A stretch of DNA of 28,441 nt, from the NCBI GenBank assembly GCA_002382045.1, contig DFZJ01000017.1:1-28441 (forward strand), written 5' to 3'. Each line of letters opens with the position of its first letter. Position 1 is the first letter of the stretch. Positions 22,341-28,441 of the stretch are shown here, piece after piece. Under the pieces are notes generated by a model that made no database searches, had not been told where the DNA came from, and saw only the letters and a program-made list of their open reading frames with translations. This stretch comes from Syntrophaceae bacterium UBA4059 (GTDB taxonomy: Bacteria > Desulfobacterota > Syntrophia > Syntrophales > Smithellaceae). The position numbers were made by a program, and so were the translations under genes.

Positions 22341-24308
22341 ATGATTGAGTATGAAAAAGAGCTGAACCCGGAACAGTACCGTGTCGTCACAGAACAAGGC
22401 GGGCCGCTGCTTGTTCTTGCGGGAGCAGGAAGCGGTAAAACGCGGACACTGACCTACCGGGTGGCGCATCTTTTGGAATCCGGTGTGCGGGCGGAAAGTA
22501 TTCTGCTTGCGACTTTTACCAATAAAGCCGCCCATGCCATGCTCAACCGGGTGGAAAGTCTTGTTCATTGCTACACCGGAAAAATTATAGGCGGCACGTT
22601 TCATTCCATTGCCCACCGTTTTTTACGTAGCTACGCCTTCCGTCTGGGTTATTTAAACAGTTTTACCATTGTGGATAGTGAAGATGCCCGCCAGGTTATT
22701 GCATCGGCAATGGCCGAATTAAAGATCGATACCAAACTGACCAAATTTCCCAAGAATAATATTATCGCAGAAATGATCAGCCTGGCGCTGAACACCGAGA
22801 CGACGCTGGAAGAGGTGATTGCATCACGCTATCCTTTCTTTTTGCATTTAAGTCCGGAAATTCTTCAGATTGCCCGCCTGTATGAGCAGAAAAAGAAAGA
22901 TCTATCGGTGATGGATTTTGACGATCTGCTGGCCAACTGCCGCCGATTGCTCCGGGAGCATCCCGATATTCTGCACACGCTTTCCCAGCGATTTCAATAT
23001 GTGCTGGTGGATGAATATCAGGATACCAACATTATTCAGGCCGATATGGTCGATCTCCTGGCCTCCGGCCATCGCAACCTGATGGTTGTGGGGGACGATT
23101 CGCAAAGCATTTATTCTTTTCGCGGCGCCAATTTCGAGAACATTATCCGTTTTCCTGAGCGCTATCCCGACTGTAAAATATTCAAGCTGGAGACCAATTA
23201 TCGCAGCACACCGGAGATCCTGCATCTGGCCAATCTGAGTATCAATAATAATGAAAACCAGTTTCCCAAAGCGCTGAAATCCGTCCGCAGTAAGGGGATG
23301 AGGCCGGTCATCGTTTCCGCGCAAAACGTGCTGAAACAGGCTGATTTTGTCGCGCAACGGATTGCGGAACTGGCCCGCAGCGGTGTGCCGTTTTGTGAAA
23401 TAGCTGTGCTCTACCGCGCCCACTATCATTCGATGGAAGTGCAGATGGAATTTGTGCGGCGGGATATTCCTTTCGACATCCGTTCCGGCATCCGCTTTTT
23501 TGAGCAGGCGCATATCAAGGATGTGACATCGTATATGCGCGTGCTGGTTAACCCGAACGATGAATTGGCCTGGCGAAGACTTCTGATGATGTATCCCAAA
23601 ATAGGCAAGGTCACGTTTGAAAAAATCTGGAGCCGGCTCAATAAACAGGACAATCCGCTGGAGACCTTTTTGACCGATGCGTTTTTGAAAATCGTGCCCA
23701 AGTCGGCGCAAAACGGTGTCGGGCTGTGTCGGAATGTCTTGATGACATTGCTTTCATTGGATGTTCCCGACCGGATCCCCGAAAAAATTATTGATCTGCT
23801 CTTAAACAAAGGCGACTATCGGACGTATCTGCAGGATAATTATTCCGACGCGTCCGCCCGTGAGGAGGACTTAATCCAACTGGGGAATTTTGCGGCCAAG
23901 TTTGAGAGGATGGATGACTTCTTAAATGAGCTGGCGCTCTTAACCAATATGTCCAAAGAAGAAGAAATAGAGGAACGGCAGGAAGACAAGGTCATTTTAA
24001 GCACGATCCACCAGGCTAAGGGGCTGGAATGGTCTTATGTCTTTTTGATCTGGTGCGCCGACGGCATGATCCCCCTGCGGCGGGCGCTCAAGGAACCGGG
24101 CGGCGAAGAAGAGGAAAGAAGGCTTTTTTATGTGGCCGTGACCCGGGCCAAGGATCAGCTATACATTTCTTCACCCGTTCTGGACTATACCCGGTCCGTC
24201 GGCACGCTGACGCTCAGCCCGTCGCGTTTTATCAGCGAAATTGCGCCCCTGTCAGTTCAAGACGAACAGCGCCCATTTGAACAATGGACGCTGTTTGATG
24301 AATATTAA
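22341..24308 (+). CDS. UvrD/Rep-family superfamily 1 DNA helicase
   Basis: A 655-residue ATP-dependent 3'-5' helicase. Motifs in order: Q motif LNPEQYRVV (9-16), Walker A AGAGSGKT (27-34), motif Ia ATFTNKAA, Walker B VDEYQDTN (D224/E225), motif III GDDSQSIYSFRGA, motif IV ETNYRST, motif V STIHQAKGLEW and motif VI FYVAVTRAKDQLY. The length is typical for PcrA/UvrD/Rep without a long C-terminal Tudor tail. The Shine-Dalgarno sequence is weak (AAAGATTAA), and the gene lies 15 bases behind adk, so coupling is likely. The 3' end overlaps a truncated gene on the other strand. Which of UvrD, PcrA or Rep it corresponds to cannot be decided; a repair role is probable. Confidence 0.93.
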   Translation: MIEYEKELNPEQYRVVTEQGGPLLVLAGAGSGKTRTLTYRVAHLLESGVRAESILLATFTNKAAHAMLNRVESLVHCYTGKIIGGTFHSIAHRFLRSYAFRLGYLNSFTIVDSEDARQVIASAMAELKIDTKLTKFPKNNIIAEMISLALNTETTLEEVIASRYPFFLHLSPEILQIARLYEQKKKDLSVMDFDDLLANCRRLLREHPDILHTLSQRFQYVLVDEYQDTNIIQADMVDLLASGHRNLMVVGDDSQSIYSFRGANFENIIRFPERYPDCKIFKLETNYRSTPEILHLANLSINNNENQFPKALKSVRSKGMRPVIVSAQNVLKQADFVAQRIAELARSGVPFCEIAVLYRAHYHSMEVQMEFVRRDIPFDIRSGIRFFEQAHIKDVTSYMRVLVNPNDELAWRRLLMMYPKIGKVTFEKIWSRLNKQDNPLETFLTDAFLKIVPKSAQNGVGLCRNVLMTLLSLDVPDRIPEKIIDLLLNKGDYRTYLQDNYSDASAREEDLIQLGNFAAKFERMDDFLNELALLTNMSKEEEIEERQEDKVILSTIHQAKGLEWSYVFLIWCADGMIPLRRALKEPGGEEEERRLFYVAVTRAKDQLYISSPVLDYTRSVGTLTLSPSRFISEIAPLSVQDEQRPFEQWTLFDEY

Positions 24309-24530
24309 AAGCAATTCTTCTGGTTCTAAACAATCTTCAATTCGGGACGCCTCGCGAATCGACATGGCTCCGGCGCCGGTCATCATTTTAAGAAGATCCC
24401 ACCGATTACCGGAAAGCAATTTAAATAATACGACCGGAGATTCAAAACTGATAAAAGACTCATGCCGTTTTCCCTGAAATGCCTCAAGGAACCGCTCATC
24501 GATTTTATAACAGACAAGCCGGTAACCCAT
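24252..24530 (-). pseudogene. 3'-truncated COG4190-like transcriptional regulator
   Basis: Residues 12-64 match the 'predicted transcriptional regulator' family COG4190, often next to a small toxin-like gene: RFLEAFQGK, SFISFESPVVLFKLLSGNRW, then DLLKMMTGAGAMSIREASRI. The rest of the winged helix is missing, and the frame continues over the end of the helicase gene with unrelated residues. Family members are about 110-130 residues. The N-terminal ten residues are also atypical. No partner gene is visible upstream, where a PilZ gene follows after 41 bases. This is a decayed copy with real homology to about 24339-24500. Confidence 0.6.
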
Positions 24531-24571
24531 ATTCGCTCAGGCATTCTGGGAGCCGGGCAAAGACTGATTTC

Positions 24572-25237
24572 TTAGAATATGATCGATTTCTGAACGACGG
24601 CGATGTATTGTTTGATCTTGCCCATGCAGTCGCTGTCCGTCTGACGGTCTATGGTGTTGAATGCAGCGCCAATGCTCAGACAGTTACTTTCCTGCTGAAT
24701 ATTCTTAGTCGTGGCCACCAGGGTGACCGTTTCGTTGATCTCGTTTTCCATATCCGCGGTGATGGTGATGGTACAGTTAATGGCGTAAAGGGATGCGGGT
24801 GTGTGGGCAACGTCGGAGATGATCAGGCGGCATCCGGACAGGCTGATATCCTGGATGCTGATGGGTAAGGAAACATCGTCGACCGTGACCTGCCCGTTTA
24901 AAATGCACGACAATCGTTTTTGCCCCCGCAAATTGATTTCTTCCGCTGATTCCGGATAAGACAGAATCAGCAGGGGGAAAGGCGCTTTGATGAGTCCGAT
25001 CATCGTGCAACGGAAACCATAGACCATCCCTTCGTAAAGGTAGGTGACGATGGTACGGTTCTTCTTGAACAGTCCGGCTTCAATGCCGGCCAGAGCGGGG
25101 GGGCGGATAATGAGGAACTTGCCGCGCTCCAAGCCGATGATGGATGTTTTCGCAGAACCTATATTTTCAAACTGAACATTGAGCGAGGTTCCGAATTCCA
25201 GTCCGATGCAGACTTCTCTTGTTTTTTTGTAATTCAT
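24572..25237 (-). CDS. PilZ-domain protein (cyclic di-GMP binding)
   Basis: A 221-residue protein with the YcgR-like two-domain layout: an N-terminal beta domain (residues 10-95) and a C-terminal PilZ domain. The cyclic di-GMP signature is present: R104-x3-R108 (RGQKR) and D130-x-S-x2-G (DISLSG). PilZ proteins bind cyclic di-GMP and alter motility, adhesion or enzyme activity. GGGAG stands about ten bases before ATG 25237. It begins 34 bases after the stop of the winged-helix/iron-sulfur gene and is the second gene of that operon. No membrane segment. The target is unknown. Confidence 0.88.
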   Translation of the reverse strand: MNYKKTREVCIGLEFGTSLNVQFENIGSAKTSIIGLERGKFLIIRPPALAGIEAGLFKKNRTIVTYLYEGMVYGFRCTMIGLIKAPFPLLILSYPESAEEINLRGQKRLSCILNGQVTVDDVSLPISIQDISLSGCRLIISDVAHTPASLYAINCTITITADMENEINETVTLVATTKNIQQESNCLSIGAAFNTIDRQTDSDCMGKIKQYIAVVQKSIIF

Positions 25238-25271
25238 AGGTGTCAGGCTCCCTGTGCTGGTGTGGCAATAA

Positions 25272-26408
25272 TCATAAGGGTTTTCCGAAAAGCAGTTTCA
25301 GCATATTGACGATCATCTTCTTTTTACCGGCTCTTTCCATCAGGATGTTTAAATAGAGCATTTCCGTGTTCATCGGTGGTACGGTCGTCTTGTCTTTTTT
25401 GATGAGTTTTGCGGCTTGAGGTTTGCAGCGGGTGACACACAGGCCGCAGCCGATGCACCGGTCCAAGTCCACCCGGAAGATTTTATTTTCCGCAATCAAG
25501 GCGTCCATTGGGCAACGTTTCAGGCAGACGCCGCATCCGGCGCATAAAGACGGGTCAATCCGGGTGTAATAGTTTGTTGCAAAAAAACGGGCGGGCCGGG
25601 GCTGCTTTTTGGCGGTGGTTAAAACGCCGCAGCAGCAGCCGCAGCAAATGCAGATGCAGTTGGGCTTTTTGGAATTTCCGGGCTGCAGCACCATCCCCTT
25701 TTTTTCAGCCATTTCCAGCAGGGAGAGGCATTCCTCCCGGGAAATCTTTCTGGCCCGGCCGCGCGCCGCATAGCTGGTTTTGCCGATCAGCAAACAAACT
25801 TCAATATTGTCTGTTTGCTTGCAGGATTTTCCTATCAGAGCCTCGCCCTGCTTGCAGACGCAGTTGGTTACATGCAGATCTTCTTTGGTGTGCGTGATGA
25901 AATGCCGCATATTGTCGTATGTATCAACAATATATTCCGGGACAATCGCTTGCAGATGCGGGCTGGTGCGAAGCTGGGGCAGGGATGAGCGAAAAAATTC
26001 CGCGTCGAAGGCTTCGTCAAAATAGCGATGCATCATCTCCACCAGTTCGCGGGTGAGATCATTGACATGATATTCAAACATGCCGATGGCCAGCATGGCG
26101 ATGCCGTAGCGCGGTGCGCCGCCACTGTTTTCTGAGCGTCGGATGACGCCCTTCCTGAACAGGTCATCGAGCATTGCCGACATATCCTCATGGGACAATT
26201 CAATGTGAAATTTATTTTTGAGCCTTTTGCGGATGGGAGAAACGGGGATGGATCGGAGGGTCAGGCACAAAGCAATCCTGGCCTGAAGCGGCGTGAAAAA
26301 ATATTTCAGAATGTCAATTTCCACGCCGCTTTGGGTGGGGGGATACCCGATCGGATACTGGTCCATTTGCATCTGAAGCTGTCTGTATACAGGGTCGCAA
26401 GTCAACAT
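25272..26408 (-). CDS. winged-helix and 4Fe-4S ferredoxin-domain protein
   Basis: A 378-residue cytosolic protein. Residues 30-110 have a winged-helix pattern (FFTPLQARIALCL ... AMLDDLFRKGVIRR). The middle holds a CVCKQGEALIGKSCKQ segment with cysteines 183, 185, 196 and 205, and a CICICCGCCCG knot (251-260). Residues 285-330 form a two-cluster ferredoxin domain (C289-x2-C-x2-C-x3-CP and C318-x2-C-x2-C-x3-C). At least two [4Fe-4S] clusters are expected, and the other cysteines could hold a third. Proteins of this kind occur in sulfate-reducing and syntrophic deltaproteobacteria without a fixed function. The layout suggests redox sensing or electron transfer. It precedes a PilZ gene in one operon. 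Confidence 0.82.
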   Translation of the reverse strand: MLTCDPVYRQLQMQMDQYPIGYPPTQSGVEIDILKYFFTPLQARIALCLTLRSIPVSPIRKRLKNKFHIELSHEDMSAMLDDLFRKGVIRRSENSGGAPRYGIAMLAIGMFEYHVNDLTRELVEMMHRYFDEAFDAEFFRSSLPQLRTSPHLQAIVPEYIVDTYDNMRHFITHTKEDLHVTNCVCKQGEALIGKSCKQTDNIEVCLLIGKTSYAARGRARKISREECLSLLEMAEKKGMVLQPGNSKKPNCICICCGCCCGVLTTAKKQPRPARFFATNYYTRIDPSLCAGCGVCLKRCPMDALIAENKIFRVDLDRCIGCGLCVTRCKPQAAKLIKKDKTTVPPMNTEMLYLNILMERAGKKKMIVNMLKLLFGKPL

Positions 26409-26457
26409 AAAAATATGGTGATATCCATAGGGCGTTATTGGCCTTTTATTTTCCGCT

Positions 26458-26892
26458 TTATGCCGGGCGGTCCAGTTCTTTACGCACCGTGATGCCGAGT
26501 TTCTCCATAATATAAGGTTTTCTCAAATAAGCGCCGACGCCCAGGGACTGTGCGGCTTGTACACGATCGGACTCCGAAAAGCCACTGACAATAATGGCTT
26601 TCTGCTTCGGATGGATCTCCAGAATGCTTTTATATGTGTCCAATCCGTCCATGCCCGGATCCATCATCATATCCAGAACAATCAGGTCTGCCCGGTGTGA
26701 TTTCAGATATTCGACAGCGTCCTCTCCACTGGCCGCTGTGGCAACGCGGTAGTTCAAATTTCCCAGAATCATGGAGGCCAGTTCTCTTTGCTCCTTGATG
26801 TCATCCACTACCAGAATAGATTCATCCCTGCCGATGTATTCCGACAAAGGAATGGCAGCGGATGATTTGGGCAGTTTTTCCCTGGTGACCAA
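26458..26892 (-). pseudogene. receiver-domain end of a deleted hybrid sensor kinase
   Basis: This frame encodes the end of a hybrid kinase: VTREKLPKSSAAIPLSEYIG is the linker, and SILVVDDIKEQRELAS opens a receiver with D44/D45, the phospho-acceptor in IVLDMMMDPGMDG and K in LRKPYIMEKLG. The receiver itself looks intact. There is no credible start codon; only a TTG in the former linker. It lies in a different frame from the PAS part just upstream. A free receiver domain may still be made if translation re-initiates. Confidence 0.6.
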
Positions 26893-27218
26893 TTTACCTG
26901 ACTGAGCGGCACAAAACGCTTGTCTGCTTCTTCTTTGGGAAAGACATCCCAGATGGTTTTGCCGATGATGTTTTCTACAGGCTTGCCGACTCCCAGGGCA
27001 AAAGCTTTGTTGACAAATGTGTATTGTCCTTCGGGTGTGAAGGAAAAAGTAGGGTCGGGTGATTGCGCGAGCAGGATTCGGTATTTTTCTTCGCTTTTCC
27101 GCAGCGCTTCCTGCTCCCGAACCAGATCAGATTCTTTTTTTTCCAGTTTGCTGATTTTTTCTTTTAAAGAGGATATTTCTTCGATCCATTCGCGGTTTGG
27201 CTTGTCCAGCTTGTTCAT
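26808..27218 (-). pseudogene. PAS-domain start of the same deleted hybrid sensor kinase
   Basis: ATG 27218 begins a coiled coil (residues 5-45) and a PAS domain (EEKYRILLAQSPDPTFSFTP ... GKTIWDVFPKEEADKRFVPL). After FVPLSQ, near 26905, the PAS pattern stops and the frame reads out-of-frame linker DNA until 26808. The HisKA and HATPase parts, about 300 residues in such kinases, are missing between this piece and the receiver. An internal deletion with frameshift explains both pieces. Confidence 0.65.
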
Positions 27219-27346
27219 TCAATGCACCCATGAATTTGATGTTTATCTGAATCATTGACGGATACTACGACGGGGGCAAATGTATCAAATCTTTTTTTAT
27301 AATTCAATGAGTTAGTTGTTGCCGGGTGAAGGGGACAAGATGTTTA

Positions 27347-27376
27347 TTGACGGCTGAAGGAGCATGAGCGTATATT
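27347..27376 (+). promoter_or_regulatory. promoter of the NUDIX gene
   Basis: TTGACG (27347-27352), an 18-bp spacer and TATATT (27371-27376), about 75 bases before the ATG. Confidence 0.55.
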
Positions 27377-27451
27377 AAGCATGCGAGATCAGGGTGCGGC
27401 ATTGAAATACCCGATCGGTCAAAGAATAAATAGTGGTAAGGCGATATAAAC

Positions 27452-28276
27452 ATGAACACCATACCGGCCGAGGCTGCGACGGTGATCCTTCTCCGGCCCT
27501 GTCCGGACGAAGGCGTGCAAGACATTGAAGTTCTGCTGGTGCGGAGGAATCGCAAGAGCAGCTTTGTGCCCGGCTATCATGTATTTCCCGGCGGCAGTCT
27601 CGATCCTGAAGATTACCAGCCCGGCATAGAGCATTTTATCCGGGGCATCGACAGAAAACAGGCGGCCCGGATCCTGCCGGATATGTCGCATCCCGAAAAA
27701 GCGCTGGGCGCCTGGGTTGCGGGTATTCGAGAGACGTTTGAGGAAGTCGGACTGCTGATGGCCCGAAAAAAGGACGGCACACCCGTCAATATCGGGACCC
27801 GTGAAGAATGCCGGCGGTTCGAAGACTACAGACGATCTCTTAACAAGGGAGAAATAAAATTTTCTCAGATGCTGGAAGCGGAAAATATTTTTCTTCCCGG
27901 AGAAGATATTCACTACTTTTCTCACTGGATTACGCCTGAATTCTTACCCCTGCGTTATGACGTCCGTTTCTTTCTGGCAGAAGCCCCGGCCGGGCAGCTT
28001 GTCAGTCACGATGGCGTGGAACTGACGGGCCACGTCTGGCAAAGGCCTTCCGTGGCGCTGAAGGATTACGAGGCGGGTAAGATGGGTATGGTTCTGCCCC
28101 AGATCATCACACTGGAAGAACTTGCCCGGTACAAAACGGTTGAGGAAGCCATCGCGGAAGCCTGGAAGCGTCATGTTCCCGCCACACTGACCAAAATTGT
28201 GAAGATTGACGGCCGGGATGTTGAGGTCATGCCCGACGGGACTGTTTTTGAAAACCGCCCGCCGGTCTATCCATGA
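27452..28276 (+). CDS. NUDIX hydrolase, NUDT19-like
   Basis: A 274-residue hydrolase of nucleoside-diphosphate-linked substrates. The NUDIX box is split: FPGGSLDPED (45-54) and, after an insert of about 38 residues, RETFEEVGLL (93-102) with R93, E94, E97, E98 and G100 in place. The insert and the overall length match NUDT19-type proteins, some of which cleave CoA and acyl-CoA. The start has AAGG at a proper distance. It stands alone between a promoter and a repeat. Substrate is not readable from sequence; CoA esters are a reasonable guess given the family. Confidence 0.85.
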   Translation: MNTIPAEAATVILLRPCPDEGVQDIEVLLVRRNRKSSFVPGYHVFPGGSLDPEDYQPGIEHFIRGIDRKQAARILPDMSHPEKALGAWVAGIRETFEEVGLLMARKKDGTPVNIGTREECRRFEDYRRSLNKGEIKFSQMLEAENIFLPGEDIHYFSHWITPEFLPLRYDVRFFLAEAPAGQLVSHDGVELTGHVWQRPSVALKDYEAGKMGMVLPQIITLEELARYKTVEEAIAEAWKRHVPATLTKIVKIDGRDVEVMPDGTVFENRPPVYP

Positions 28277-28378
28277 TTTTCGGATAGGCCGTGATGCGTA
28301 CCTTTGAGCGATGTGCCGCCTGTCTTCAGCCGGCTGCTTCAATGCGAAAGGGCGAGATCTTTGCACAACCCCTCTTTG

Positions 28379-28441
28379 CGTCATTCCAGGCTTGACCCGG
28401 AATCGAGGAAGTACTTAATAATACTGGATTCCCGCTTTCGC
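28379..28441. repeat. dispersed palindromic intergenic repeat (cut by window end)
   Basis: From CGTCATTCCAGGCTTGACCC, an inverted-repeat element of a widespread type begins. GGAATC (28399-28404) is mirrored by GATTCC (28427-28432), and CTGGATTCCCGCTTTCGC at the end would normally continue GGGAATGACG. The right arm lies outside the window. Such elements are non-coding and occur in many copies in some bacterial genomes. Confidence 0.6.

Noticed and set aside
21693..22616. Minus-strand open frame of 307 residues
   Set aside because: Antisense to adk and the helicase start, which both have full family motifs.
22902..23711. Minus-strand open frame of 269 residues
   Set aside because: Antisense to the helicase; no motif and no start signal.

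Overview
The window reads like part of the chromosome of an anaerobic deltaproteobacterium, most likely of the Syntrophaceae/Syntrophobacterales type. This placement is an inference from gene style: several PAS sensor kinases, a winged-helix/4Fe-4S protein beside a PilZ protein, a bacterial pyruvoyl-dependent arginine decarboxylase, and an adenylate kinase with a cysteine LID. No rRNA or other decisive marker is present.

Bases 1-5621 look like the distal end of an integrated element. They hold a DUF932 protein, a small cysteine-containing protein, an AlbA_2/Schlafen-type regulator, a truncated P-loop kinase, a HigBA toxin-antitoxin pair, a second RelE/XRE toxin-antitoxin pair, and the broken end of an IS21-family element that interrupts a small gene. 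The region stops at a sharp landmark: the 3' part of a tRNA-Leu(UAA) gene (5563-5621) without its 5' half, which is the usual scar of integration into a tRNA gene.

From 5650 to 13875 the genes look like chromosomal backbone. There is a triple-PAS histidine kinase with a single-domain response regulator, a scrap of an IS91-like transposase, a glycosyltransferase/methyltransferase pair, a gamma-carbonic anhydrase downstream of arabinose-5-phosphate isomerase (kdsD, Kdo synthesis), an LpxH-like phosphatase (lipid A synthesis), and an agmatinase plus pyruvoyl arginine decarboxylase pair that together convert arginine to putrescine. An initiator tRNA-fMet with its own promoter and terminator follows (13903-14076).

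From 14200 to 17091, on the minus strand, come decayed coding remnants and an ABC-2 exporter operon (ATPase, permease) ending in a secreted S1/P1-type zinc phosphoesterase. From 17436 a perfect 18-bp palindrome precedes a NarL-type two-component system and an acyl-CoA synthetase. Next come adenylate kinase, a UvrD/Rep helicase, a truncated COG4190-like regulator, a PilZ protein downstream of a winged-helix/4Fe-4S protein, a hybrid sensor kinase that has lost its kinase core, and a NUDT19-like NUDIX hydrolase. The window ends inside a dispersed inverted-repeat element.

No CRISPR array, rRNA, or complete transposon is visible. The most unusual items are the tRNA-Leu integration scar with its nested IS/gene remnants, the iron-sulfur/PilZ operon, the exporter-phosphoesterase operon, and the palindrome ahead of the NarL-type kinase.
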